From Panax quinquefolius (taxonomy: Eukaryota > Streptophyta > Magnoliopsida > Apiales > Araliaceae), in the NCBI GenBank assembly GCA_020205615.1, contig JAINUW010000813.1:62001-126000 (forward strand): a stretch of 64,000 nt of DNA, written 5' to 3'. The notes beneath the pieces are model-generated. The model saw nothing but the letters and a program-made list of their open reading frames with translations, was not told the DNA's origin and did no database searches. The translations under genes and the position numbers were made by a program. Below, in pieces: positions 21,960 to 34,041 of this stretch. The stretch's first letter is position 1. Every line of letters begins with the position of its first letter.

Positions 21960-22544
21960 TGTGAGACCCTGAATTTTTTGAAATGAAAGTATTCAATTTT
22001 CTTATAATTATTCTATTTAGTATATGGTTAAATTGATAAAAGGTTAAAGTTAAGGGTGATATGTGAAATTTTTTCAAAGTATGCAAGTTGTTATAAAATA
22101 TTTGTTTGGTCGGGGAATATTCTTTTTGTCGGGGAAGATCTGTAGGACGGCACAATCATTGGTGGACCCCACAATAAAAGTATTATCGTAGTAAGGAAAC
22201 GACAAAATTATCTTTATATAAAAAATAATAAATGAAAGTGTTACAATTAAAACTGTTGAACTACTCTTTAGTAGTAAAAGTAAAAGAATGTCGCGTGGTT
22301 GCACAAGAGAGTACACAAGATTGATTATTGATGTTTATGTGAGAAATCAATCAGTTATACTCAATTATTTCTGCATCATATCTCTCATATTATTGATTCA
22401 ATTATTGTCACAGTATCATCTGCATAATATTTTATATATTATTAAATCAATAATTGAGACGACAAAGTTATTCATATTATTATTTTCAATATTAACAATG
22501 TTTAGAAGTTTTGTAAATGAGAGGTTTGGTCACCTAATTTCCCG

Positions 22545-22568
22545 CCAATAAGGAGAAAACCTTATCGG
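22545..22568 (+). other. Conserved stem-loop with GAAA loop in chromovirus LTRs
   Basis: CCAATAAGGA, GAAA, then a CCTTATCGG arm. Homologues: 27278-27301, 44290-44313, and reverse strand 49203-49225 and 52904-52927. Each is followed by the conserved AAAGCCCCCTCTTTCCTGGGAA block. The third pair is A-C, G-C or A-T in different copies. Confidence 0.75.
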
Positions 22569-22747
22569 AAAGCCCTCTTTTTCCTGGGAACGACCTGGTT
22601 GTTAAATATTGTGAGTTATAATATTAATGATGAGTGTTATTAAAAATCGAATTTGAGTTCGGAGTTGAATTTGGAGACGCGGACGTGATATTTGAGTGCG
22701 GAGCGATGAAATTAGTAGAAATAGACTATAAACACAAATTTGTTGGG

Positions 22748-22792
22748 GTTGACTTTTTGGTCAAAAAAGTCAACAATTGACTTTTTTGGAAA
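22748..22792 (+). promoter_or_regulatory. W-box cluster in a hairpin, B1 5' LTR
   Basis: Four TTGAC/GTCAA cores lie within 45 bp; CAAAAAAGTCAA and TTGACTTTTTTG form a 12-bp stem with a 3-base loop. It sits about 360-400 bp upstream of the TATA box. TTGAC is the WRKY factor core site. The equivalent in the 3' LTR is at about 27480-27525. Confidence 0.6.
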
Positions 22793-23147
22793 AGGTAAAA
22801 CTTCAAAATTTTAAAAATGAAATTTTTGAGAAAAATATTCCATTGTGTTGGGATTGTTAGTGTTAGTGGAAATCGACATTTGTTTCGATAATAATTGATG
22901 TTTGGAGGTCATATTGACTAATTAGGTAATTAATCGAATAAATGAGGAATTAATTGCTATTAATTCGCATGATTATAACTATTTATTCACATGTGTGTAC
23001 TATTGATTCACATTATTTACTATTAGGGGAGGTGGTGAAAGTTTGATAATACTTGCATGACTAAATTAAAAATAAAGAAAAAGAGGAAGGTATTATACTT
23101 TAATATTTCGAGCCCCAAAACGTGCAATTATCGAAACTATATTTTCC

Positions 23148-23155
23148 TATAAATA
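23148..23155 (+). promoter_or_regulatory. TATA box, B1 5' LTR
   Basis: TATAAATA in CCTATAAATAGAAGC, followed by a CATTTCTCACCAATTCAC leader. Copy in the 3' LTR at 27882-27889; related boxes at 41453-41460 (F), 48744-48752 (C, minus) and 57582-57590 (D, minus). Confidence 0.75.
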
Positions 23156-23325
23156 GAAGCTCATTCTTCCTTCATTTCTCACCAATTCACTAAAGCTTTA
23201 GAGCAATTATTATAGAGAGAAATTATAGAGAGAAAGAAGAAGAGAAGTTTGCTACCTCACTATTCCAGTATCCAGTTTTCTTCTGAGGTAAGGGGTATTA
23301 TTTATTTTGTATTCATGAAGAGAGC

Positions 23326-23990
23326 TATTGTTATTCCATTCCTTATTATTACATTGGAATAACTCAGTATCTGTGACTCACCATGTATACATGGTGAAAT
23401 TCTTTCATTATTCCATTCTTTATTATTATATTGGAATATCCTCATCTGTATGCGGATTACGCGTGACACTGGTTCCATTCTTTATTATTACGTTAAAATA
23501 ACTTTATGCATGCGGTTTATATCGATGCACGGTGAATTCCATTGTTATTCCATTATTTATTATTTTGTTGGAATATCCTGTATGTGCGGTCTATCGCATG
23601 CTTGGTGATTTCTGTTGTTATTCCATTCTTTATTATTCTGTTGGAATATCTTGTCTATGCGGAATACGCATGACCTGGTTCCATTCTTTATTATTCTGTT
23701 GAAATATCTTGTCTGTGCAGATTACGCATGACCTAGTTCAATTCTTTATGATTCTGTTGGAATATCCTGTCTATGCGGATTACACATGACCTGGTTCCAT
23801 TCTTTATTATTTCTGTTGGGAATAACCTGTATGTGCGGTCTATCGCATGCATGGTGAATTCTTCTATTATTCCATTCTTTATTATTCAGTAGGAATAACC
23901 TGTCTATGTGGATTAACACATGCATGGTGAATGATCCTTTGTATTCATTCCTTATTAAATTGTGGAAATGATCTGTCTACGTGGATTACC
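23326..23990 (+). repeat. TTATTCCA hairpin repeat array, B1 5' LTR
   Basis: About ten units in two lengths (about 58 and 73 bp). Each has TTATTCCA...TGGAATAA arms and then a second small inverted repeat: CACCATGTATACATGGTG (23379-23396), TGCG/CGCA (several), ATGTG/CACAT (23906-23921). Unit number differs from the 3' LTR, where the array covers 28067-28990. Confidence 0.85.
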
Positions 23991-24825
23991 GCATGGCGGG
24001 TGAAAATCCATTTGCAGTTTCATAATTTTTCTAACCCTCAAAAATTCAGGAAAAATTAGAAATGATAATTTGATGAGTTTTCTAGATTGTGTCCAACAAT
24101 GGCGATTTTTGGATGTATAGATTAGGAGTTATGAATTTTATGGAAAACACTATTTTAAAAGTAAACCCTTATAACTCCTTGTGGTTAACTCAAAAATTGA
24201 TGAAATTTTTATTGGGAGTACATGTATATAACAGAAGTATACCCTATAAATTTCTGAATTTTTGGACAAAAGTACAATTTATGTTAAATGTCTAAATATT
24301 CGGCAGTTTTAGCCATATGAAAAATAGTAAATGAATTTTAAAAATTTCGAGAAAAATATATGTCCAATATGGGACTATATTCTGTTAAATCCCAGAAAAG
24401 AAATATTTTTTGGACTAATTTGGTATTTTTCACGAAAATAAACTTGTTATGAGTAAATGAATTAAATATGTTATGTGAAGTAACAAAATTGGAAAATAGG
24501 ATTTTATGGCTTGGGAATCCTATATAGGGTATATGCAGATTTTTGATGAGGGATTTGATCATTGGTAATGAAATCTTATGAGTATGGAATTTTTGAATGA
24601 TTAAATGCATTATTTGGTAAAGTGTAAACAATTGAAATAAATTGTTTATAAGTTTAAGAAGTGATTAAAATATTGTTATAATATTAATAATATTAGATTA
24701 TGAGTTTATTAAGTGATTGATAATATTTGGATAAATTTAAAGTCTTTAATATTTATCCTTATTTTCGCTTTGATTAATATTTATATCATTGTCATCATCC
24801 TCATGCTTATATTATGATGAAAGTC

Positions 24826-25060
24826 ATCTTTGGCTTACGTGCAAAGATGGATTATTAATTATTGGTTTTATAGTTTGTATATCTTTGGCTTACGTGCAAA
24901 GATGGGTATTAATTATTAGGTTTTACAACTTGTATATCTTTGGCTTACGTGCAAAGATGGACTGTTGATTATTGGTTTTACAGTTGTATATCTTTGGCTT
25001 ACGTGCAAAGATGAACTATTGATTGATGAGTATCTTTGGCGTATGTGCATAGATAAACTG
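24826..25060 (+). repeat. CTTTGGCTTACGTG hairpin array, B1 5' LTR
   Basis: Four units at 24826, 24881, 24936 and 24989 (period 53-55) plus a degenerate fifth. Each has ATCTTTG/CAAAGAT arms around GCTTACGTG. Copies in the 3' LTR at 29875-30090, in B3 at 54545 and 54900-55160, and in C (minus) at 47640-47910. Confidence 0.85.
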
Positions 25061-26355
25061 TTTATTGGTATGATTATGACCAGGGATCATTCGGTATAAT
25101 CATGACCCGTAATGTTATAGATGATGTGGTAAAAGTCCTCATTGTCCCGTAGTGCATTGATGGACAGTTATTGGTATGATTATAACCATGGATTATTCAG
25201 TATAATCATGACCATTGATGATTACATGAATATCCTTGGCCGTGGTGCATGGATGATTCGATGATGTGGATTATTTATTAAGCCGAGTCTCAGCGATAAA
25301 ATATTTATTGTACACTTTTAATCCGTAAAAGCTAGTATATAGCATGCTCCACTTGACTCTTCTAAAATACAGTTGTATGTCTTTGGCCAGTAGTGCAAAG
25401 AATAAATTGTTAATGAATATCTTTGCCCGTAGTGCAAAGATGAATTTATTAGTACAATTATGAGCAAGAATTGTGATTTGGTATAACCATAATTTTTGAT
25501 GTTTCAGGTGAAGATAGGTGATGAAAATTATCTTCGTCCTGGGTGCGAAGAGGAATTTAGAATCATAATTATGATTATGAGTTATTGATATGATTGTGGA
25601 CAAGAATTGTTGATTGATGTTACAGGGATAAAACATTATTGGTGGACTTTTAACATGGCGATGATAATAGACCTAATAGTCTATTTGACTCTTCTAATGG
25701 ATTGCTCGTTCCGCTGCAACTATGGTTGAAAAGTTTTATCATCTACCATTTGTTCTAAATCTCTGATTTATTATTGACGAAGGCTATTGATAATTTAATT
25801 ATCTTTAGTCATGATATTCTTTACTGGGCTATTTGTGTTCACCCTTCGCTTCACAATTCCTTTCAGGTAATAAAAGTGTAGCTGGGTCGAGCGGGGATAA
25901 CAAGGAAACAATGTGATGGTCCGAGACTGTCGAAGTTTCTCAATACATTATAAAACGACATGACATGTAACAGATAATTGTATTGAGGACCTAAGATGTG
26001 TGTGTCGTATTTTATAGGTCACTTAATAATTGATTTTGGTAAACAATAATAGGGTGATGAGAACCCGACTTTGGAAGCGTCAAAAGTGCACCTCAGTAGA
26101 ATGAATATGATAGTAATCTTCTCGTTATTCTTTGGGGTCTTAAAATATTTGCTGTTGTATTTTATATGGCATTGTAACAATTTGAGTTTGGATATTGTCT
26201 GCGAGATAATATTTTATTAAAACTCACAGCTTATCTGTTATCGTACTCTGCACGACACTTCAACAGTTGTATAAATGAAGTTTGTATTTGATTTTTATAA
26301 ATTGATATATGGCGACTCAGAATGGGTCGTGTGGACCTATTTTGGGGGCGTCACA

Positions 26356-26688
26356 AATGGTATCAGAGCTTAGGGATATGGTCGCTGGCGGAGATAAGAG
26401 TCTAGAACTAGGAGGGGAGAGACGAGTTATATACTTCGCTAGTTTGTGACTTACCTAAGCTGAAATTGTTTACTTGATAAGTTGACAAATTGTGATATGT
26501 TAATTAACCTTTGTTTTGAAGATATATTCTAGAATGATATCTGAAATACAGAGACGAACAATGGAAAAATTATGATAAAGAGGAAATAATCGGGAAGGTA
26601 CAACCTGAAAAGAAAGCAAGGTATTCTCATCTCTTCGAACTACCAGGTACGTATATTTCCAGGGCGAAATTTCATAAGGAGGGGAGAT
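26356..26688 (+). mobile_element. B1 internal region (333 bp)
   Basis: The primer site TGGTATCAGAGC at 26358 fits initiator tRNA-Met. A leader follows, with a short ATG frame near 26533. The codons around 26618-26665 read ARYSHLFELPGT, matching SRYPYLFDILGM at the end of C's integrase. Then GCGAAATTTCATAAGGAGGGGAGAT, of which AAGGAGGGGAGAT is the polypurine tract. So the region is leader plus pol tail, with gag, protease, RT and most of integrase deleted. Confidence 0.9.
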
Positions 26689-29600
26689 TGTGAGTTCCCG
26701 AATTTTATAAATTGAAAGTATTCAATTTTCTTATAATTATTCTATTTAGTAAATGGTTAAATTGATAAAAGGTTAAAGTTAAGGGTGATATGTGAAATTT
26801 TTTCAAAGTATGCAAGTTTTTAAAAAATATTCGTTTGGTTGGGGAATATTCTTTTTGTCGGGAAATATCCGTAGGGCGGTACAATCATTGGTGGACCTCA
26901 CAACGAAAGTATTATCGTAGTAAGGAAATAACAAAATTATCTTTTTATTAAAATAACAGCGAAAGTGTTACTGTAAAAACTGTTGAACTACTCGGTAGTA
27001 AAAGTACAGTAATACGCGTGGTTGCATAGTAGCAAACGGTATTGATTATTGATGTTTATGTGAGAAGTCACTCAGTTATACTCAATTATTGCTACAATAA
27101 TTGTTGCATCATATCTCTGATATTATTGATTCAATTATTGTCACAGTATCATCTACATAATATTTTATATATTATTAAATCAATAATTGTGGCGACAAAG
27201 TTATTCATATTATTATTTGCAATATTGACAATGTCTAGAAGTTCTGTCAAGGAGAGGTTTGGTCACCTAATTGCGAGCCAATAAGGAGAAATCCTTATCG
27301 GAAAGCCCCCTCTTTCCTGGGAACGACTTGGTGTTAAATATTGTGAGTTATAATATAAATGATGATAGTTATTAAAAATCGAATTTGAGTTCGGAGTTGA
27401 ATTTGGAGATGCAGACGTGATATTTGAGTCCGGAGCGATGAAATTAGTAGAAATAGACTATAAACACAAAATTTGTAAAGGTTAACTTTTTGGTCAAAAA
27501 AGTCAATAGTTGACTTTTTTGGAAAAAGTTAAACTTCAAAATTTCAAAAATGAAATTTTTTAGAAAAATATTTCCATTGTGTTGGGATTGTTAGTGCTAG
27601 TGGAAATCGATATTTATTTCGATAATAATTGATGTCTGGAGGTTATATTGACCAATCGGGTAATTAATCGAGTAAATGAGCAATTAATTTCAATTAATTC
27701 ACATGATTATAACTATTTGTTCACACGTGTGTACTATTGATTCACATTATTTACTATTATGGGAGGTGGTGCAAGTTTTATAATACTTGCACCACTTAAT
27801 TAAAAATGAAAAAAAAGAGGAAGGTATTATACTGTAATATTTCGAGCCCCAAAATGTGCAATTATCGAAACTATATTTTCCTATAAATATAAGCTCATCC
27901 TTCCTACATTTCTCACCAATTCACTAAAGCTTTAGAGAAATTATTATAGAGAGAAATTATAGAGAGAAAGAAGAAGAGAAGTCTGCTACCTCACTATTCC
28001 AAAGATCCGCTTTTTTCCGAAAGTTAAGGTGTATTATTTCTTTTGTATTCATGAAGAGAGCTATTGTTATTCCATTCCTTATTATTCTGCTGGAATAACC
28101 TGTATACGCGGACTACCGTATACATGATTAAAATATTCTGTTATTCCATTCTTTATTATTATGTTAAAATATCCTGTCTGTGCGGATTACGCATGACCTG
28201 GTTCCATTCATTATTATTCTGTTGAAATAACTTGTCTGTGCGGTCTATCGCATGCCTAGTGAATTCTATTGTTATTCCATTCTTAATTATTCTGTTGGAA
28301 TATCATGTCTGTGCGGTCTATCGCATGCCTAGTGATTTCGGTTGTTATTCCATACTTTATTATTCTGTTGGAATATCATGTCTGTGCGGATTACGCATGA
28401 CCTGGTTCCATTGTTTATTATTCTATTAAAATATCCTGTCTATGCGGATTACACATGACCTGGTTCCATTCTTTATGATTCAGTTAGAATATCCTGTCTA
28501 TGCGGATTACGCATGACCTAGTTCCATTCTTTATGTTTCTCTTGAAATAACCTATCTGTGCGGTCTATCGCATGCCTGGTAAATTCTATTGTTATTCCAT
28601 TCTTTATTATTCTGTTGGAATATCCTATCAGTGCGGTCTATCGCATGCCTAGTGATTTCTGTTGTTATTCCATTCTTTATTATTCTGTTGGAATATCATG
28701 TCTGTGCGGATTATGCATGACCTAGTTCCATTCTTTATTATTCTGTTGGAATATCATGTCTGTGCAAATTACGCATGACCTGGTTCCATTCTTTATGTTT
28801 TTGTTGGGATATCCTGTTTGTGCGGATTACGCATCACCTGGTTCCATTCTTTATTATTTTTGTTGGGAATAACCTGTCTGTGCGGTCTATTGCATGCATG
28901 GTGAATTCTTCTATTATTCCATTCTTTATTATTTTGTTGGAATAACCTGTCTATATGGATTACCGCATGCTTGGTGAATGGTCTTTTATATTCAATCCTT
29001 ATTAAATTGTGGAAATGATCTGTCTACGTGGATTACCGCATGACGGGTGAAAATCCATTTGTAGTTTCGTAATTTTTCTGACTCTCAAAAATTCTGGAAA
29101 AATTTGAAATGATAGTTTGATGAGTTTTCTAGATTGTGTCTAACAATGAAGATTTTTGGATGTATAGATTAGAAGTTATGAATTTTATGGAAAAAGACTA
29201 TTTTAAAAGTAAACCCCTATAACTTCTTGTTGTTAACTCCAAAATTGGTAAGAATTTTATTGGGAGTACATGTATATAACAGAAGTATACCCTGTAAATT
29301 TCAGAATTTTTGGACAAAAGTACAATTTATGATAAATATCTAAATATTCGGCAGTTTTTGCCATATGAAAAATAGTAAATGAATTATAAAAATTTTGAGA
29401 AAAATATATGTTTAATATGGGACTATATTCTGTTAAATCCCCGAAAAAGAAATATTTTTGGGACTGATTTGGTATTTTTCATGAAAATGAACTAATTATG
29501 AGTAAATGAATTAAATATGTTATGTGAAGTAACAAAATTGGAAAAAAGGATTTTATGGCTTGGGAATCCTATATAGGGTATATGCAGATTTTTGATGAGG

Positions 29601-31389
29601 GATTTGATCATTGGTGATGAAATCTTATGAGTATGGAATTTTTGAATGATTAAATGCATTATTTGGTAAAGTGTAAACAATTGAAATAAATTGTTTATAA
29701 GTTTAAGAAGTGATTAAAATATTGTTATAATATTAATAAGATTAGATTATGAGTTTATTAAGTGATTGATAATATTTGGATAAATTTAAAGTCTTTAATA
29801 TTTATCCTTATTTTCGTTTGATTAATGTTTATATCGTTGTCATCATCATCATGCTTATATTATGACGAAAGTCATATTTGGCTTACGTGCAAAGATAGAC
29901 TATTAATTATTGGTTTTATAGTTGTATATCTTTGGCTTACGTGCAAAGATGGACTGTTAATTATTGGTTTACTGATTGTATATTTTCGCTTACGTGCAAA
30001 GATGGACTGTTGATTATTGGTTTTTCGACAACATATCTTTGGCTTACGTGCAAAGATGAACTACTGATTTATTAGTATCTTTGGCTTATGTGCATAGATG
30101 AACTGTTTATTGGTATGATTATGACCAGGGATCATTCGGTATAATCATGATCCGTAATGGTATAAGTCTGCATTGGTCCGTAGTGCATTGATGGATAGTT
30201 ATTGGTATGATTATATCTAGAGATTATTCGGTATAATCATGACCATTGATGATTACATGAATATCCTTATCCGTAGTACAGGGATGATTCGAAGATGTGG
30301 ATTATTTATTAAGTTGAGTCTCAGTGATAAAATATTGATTATACACTTTTAATTCGTAAAAGATAGTAGATATCATGCTCTACTTGACTCTTCTAAAATC
30401 TGATTGTATGTCTTTGGCACGTAGTAGTAAAAGAATAAATTGTTAATGAATATCTTTGGGTAGTAGTGCAAAGATGAATTTATTAGTATGATTATAAGCA
30501 GGAATTGTGATTTGGTATAACCATGACTTTTGATGTTTCAGGTGAAGATAAGTGATAAAAATTATCTTCGTCCTGGGTGCGAAGAGGAATTTAGAATCAC
30601 AATTACGATTATGAGTTATTCATATGATTGTGGACAGTAATTGTTGATTGATGTTACAGGAATAAAACATTATTGGTGGACTTTTAACATGGAGAAGATA
30701 ATAGACCTGATGGTCTATTTGACTCTTCTAATGGATTGCTCGTTCCGCTGCAACTATGGTTGATAAGTTTTATCATCTACCATATGTTCTAAATCTCTGA
30801 TTTATTATTGACGAAGGCTATTGATAATTTAATTATCTTTAGTCATGATATTCTTTACTAGGGTATTTGTGCTCATCCTTCGCTTCACAATTCCTTTAAG
30901 GTAATAAGAGTGTAGCTGGGTCGAGTGGGGATAATAGGGAAATAATGTGATGGTCCGAGACTGTCGAAGTTTCTCAATACATTATAAAATGGCATGATAT
31001 GCAACAGATAATTGTATTGAGGACCTAAGATGTGTGTGTTGTATTTTATACGTCACTTAATAATTGATTTTGGCAAACAACAATAGGGTGATGAGAACCC
31101 GACTTTGAAAGCATCAAAAGTGCACCTCATTAGAATGAATATGATAGTAATCTTCTCGTTCTTCTTTGGGGTCTTAAAATATTTACTGCTGTATTTTATA
31201 TGGCATTGTAACAATTTAAGTTTGGATACTATCTATGAGATAATATTGTACTAAAACTCACAGCTTATCTGTTGTCGTACTCTGCACGATAGTTCAACAG
31301 TTGTATAAATGAAGTTTAAATTTGATTTTTATAGAGTGATATCTCGCGACTCAGAATGGGTCGTGTGGACCTATTTTGGGGGCGTCGCA
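26689..31389 (+). mobile_element. B1 3' LTR
   Basis: Starts TGTGAGTTCCCGAATTTT, ends GGGGGCGTCGCA (A to G in the penultimate codon-like CACA). Same module order as the 5' LTR but with a longer TTATTCCA array (28067-28990), which accounts for most of the 305-bp length difference. TATA at 27882. Confidence 0.93.
28067..28990 (+). repeat. TTATTCCA hairpin repeat array, B1 3' LTR
   Basis: About fourteen units, with 58-bp (GCGGATTACGCATGACC) and 73-bp (GCGGTCTATCGCATGCC) types interspersed. Hairpin stems include GTATACG/CGTATAC at 28102-28123 and many TGCG/CGCA. Confidence 0.85.
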
Positions 31390-32483
31390 GAAATAACGTA
31401 CTCAACTCCAGTTGGGTACCTATCCTCAAATCCCACACCTCCGGTTCGCTCTAGTTAGAGTTGCAAAGGAGGTTTCACAAGCTGAAAAGGCCAAATCAGA
31501 AAGAAAAATGCTACGCGATTGAGCGGAATAGCCTTGAATCCTGATTTTCATAAGCTAAACTCTGGCTCCACATCTCACTCATTGGTATTCGCATGTAGAC
31601 AAGGTATACTATAGTAGTGGCCTCAGCTTTTACAAATCGTGCTCGGTAATACCTCACAAAGGTCCGATGCCGTCAGTGCAGGGATACAACCCTAAAAGTA
31701 TCCCCGGCGGGGGTTACAACGCCGAAGCTACAAAGTTATGAATTAAAGAAGTATCCCTGGCGGGGGTTACAATGCCGAAGCTACGAAGTTGTGAATAATC
31801 AACCTTTCCCCGGTAGGGGTTACAACACAATTCAACAATTGATACAGAAATTAATGAAGATCAAACAACCTTGACGTTACTTCATCCGATGGCAGGTAAA
31901 CCCATCGAAGCAACTTACCCATGACAACCTTTCCCAGCAAAGGTCACAACACAATGCAACCATTGATACACAAATCAATAAAGGTCAAGCAGCCTTAACA
32001 GTTTGCCCAACAAGGATCTATCCCGTGATACACACATCAGCGAAGGTCAGGCAGCCTTGACGATACATATTGTTGGCGGTAACTCTAACAAAACTGTGGT
32101 ATATGCTGGAAATACAAGCCAGAGAAGACCATCCTCATCGGAGAGGACCGATGATGGAATATGTTATACACATCCTCAAACAGATAAAGCTTTCTCCCCA
32201 CAGATCTCATGTACACAAGAGGCACCTCTATGGAGTAAAAGTCTGTGTCTAGGATTCAAGGCTTTGGTGATAGCCCCAACGTCAAGCATCCTTGAAGACT
32301 TGGATTGCATGTCCAAGACATCAGTGATTTTCATCCCAACAGGATTAACAGACAATCATGCATCATACATTTGCATCATGTTGCTGCACATAGCATCATA
32401 TTTATCTTGTTGCATTTCAAGTGTCTAGGATTCTTTATCCTATCCATACCTTGCATTGCATGAATATGATAAAGAGGGGCATC
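31390..32483 (+). other. Rest of Tat copy 2 3' region with PPT
   Basis: Begins with the right GAAAT duplication, resumes antisense ORF A (31440-31390), then CCCCGGCGGGG hairpins (31690-31830), a 141-codon open frame and the polypurine tract AAAGAGGGGCATC at 32471-32483. Confidence 0.85.
32003..32428 (+). CDS. 141-codon ORF of unknown status, copy 2
   Basis: Starts MPNKDLSRDTH. Same length and position as 7287-7712, with about 18 substitutions. No recognised domain. Both copies are open while gag-pol is full of stops, but the changes are mostly amino-acid changing. It is listed for completeness, not as a confirmed gene. Confidence 0.3.
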   Translation: MPNKDLSRDTHISEGQAALTIHIVGGNSNKTVVYAGNTSQRRPSSSERTDDGICYTHPQTDKAFSPQISCTQEAPLWSKSLCLGFKALVIAPTSSILEDLDCMSKTSVIFIPTGLTDNHASYICIMLLHIASYLSCCISSV

Positions 32484-33774
32484 TGTAGACACTCGAAATT
32501 TTCTGCACACCTGTTACTAACATTACAGGAAGGCAGAATCGTCTTTCGGAGATAACCATGAAAGATAGATCACATCCATTCTGGATACTACTGGAAGTTC
32601 AGTCTCAAACCCGGAACACACACCGGGAGTATCATTTCCAACCTTGGAACACACACCGAGAATCTCATTTCCAACCTCGGAGATAACCCCGAGTTTCGTC
32701 CTTAGCGATAACCCCAAGGAATGTTGTTGCAATTCCGGTGATAACTCCGGAAATGCTTATTTCAAGTGCATGCTATCAGCTTCAATCAGACCTCCTACCG
32801 AGGCACTCATACCTCAGACCCAGAGTTAACACCGGGTAGACAGGCACACCCACATATGACATTGCGGCATTCAAACACTTGCAGCAATCCAATCTCAGAT
32901 GTAACCCTGAGCAACGTCTGCTTTCAACTCAAACCGGAGATAACCCCGATGAGGAGTGAAACGTCATCTTGCAACCTCAACACCTATGCGTCGTCTCAGC
33001 ACTTTATACATACATACCTACAACAATGTCCTATAAGAACCAAGGAGTTCTAATCCCGAGTGACTATTACGCGTGGCAGCACACCGGATAGAATTTGAAG
33101 CTTGAAGACCATGGGCATGGTCCCCTCTTCCTGACTTCGTACAACCTCTAATCCATGTCATTGTGTAACTATCGACACAAGCAGTCCGAAGAAGGTGTTA
33201 TATACCTCGTTCGGATGCACGGATTGAAGTTCTATAAGTTTGAGCAGACATTTAAGTGCACAAGTGCACGTACTTCGAGACGACAGACCATGAGTAAGGG
33301 GGCTCCACAGGTAGTCGTGAGCTCATCTGTGGCTACTGGCAGTACACTGCTGCTCCCCTCTATAAATAGAGGGCTTGGGATAGCCATTTTAAAAAAGGAA
33401 AAGGCGAGGAAACCCTGTCAAATTTGTTCTGTACACACCCCATATTGAGTGCTTGCTCTTTTTAAACACCTGTTAGCTCACATATAGCTATACATTGGCC
33501 GGCGGGAGCTGAGTGTTTATCCATATAGAGTCATAGAAGTCTACATTGGCAGCCCACTCTAAGTCTTCTCACACTCTATAAAGCCTTTCTCTTCATCTTT
33601 ACACACACTATTCTACACATTGAGAGTCGTGTTGTGTGCGTATGCCCGGACTTCGGTCTGTGGTTTTCATTTCTGTCTGTATATATATACTTATATATGT
33701 ATATATTTATATATGGACTAACATTATCGAGTTATGCCTCGATTGAGCCTAAACTTATGTCTGGAGCGTTTACT

Positions 33775-33815
<41 letters not shown>

Positions 33816-33871
33816 AGTAAACCCTCAGATGTAAAATCGAAGCTCATCAAATATGTCGACAACAAGTATTG

Positions 33872-33922
<51 letters not shown>

Positions 33923-33983
33923 TATATATAATTATTATTGGACATATCCATGAGTCTGGATTTTATATCTCTGTATGATTTTT

Positions 33984-34041
<58 letters not shown>

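Larger units (their letters stand above)
21960..26355 (+). mobile_element. B1 5' LTR
   Basis: Starts TGTGAGACCCTGAATTTT, ends GGGGGCGTCACA. Order of modules: GAAA-loop hairpin (22545), W-box hairpin (22748), TATA box (23148), TTATTCCA repeat array (23326-23990), AT-rich middle, CTTTGGCTTACGTG hairpin array (24826-25060), GGTATGATTATGACC hairpins (25070, 25155), CTTCG hairpin near 25530. There is no ORF of interest. Confidence 0.93.
21960..31389 (+). mobile_element. B1: complete non-autonomous element with giant LTRs
   Basis: LTRs at 21960-26355 (4396 bp) and 26689-31389 (4701 bp) flank only 333 bp. Primer site, polypurine tract, TG...CA-type ends (the right one mutated to CGCA) and a perfect 5-bp target duplication are all present. 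The internal part has no gag or pol except the last codons of a chromovirus integrase. The element must have moved with enzymes supplied in trans. The two LTRs differ at several positions per hundred by eye and in hairpin-repeat number, so the insertion is not recent. Confidence 0.95.

Noticed and set aside
23326..28990. CRISPR-like array
   Set aside because: Unit lengths vary, there are no unique spacers, and it lies inside plant LTRs.
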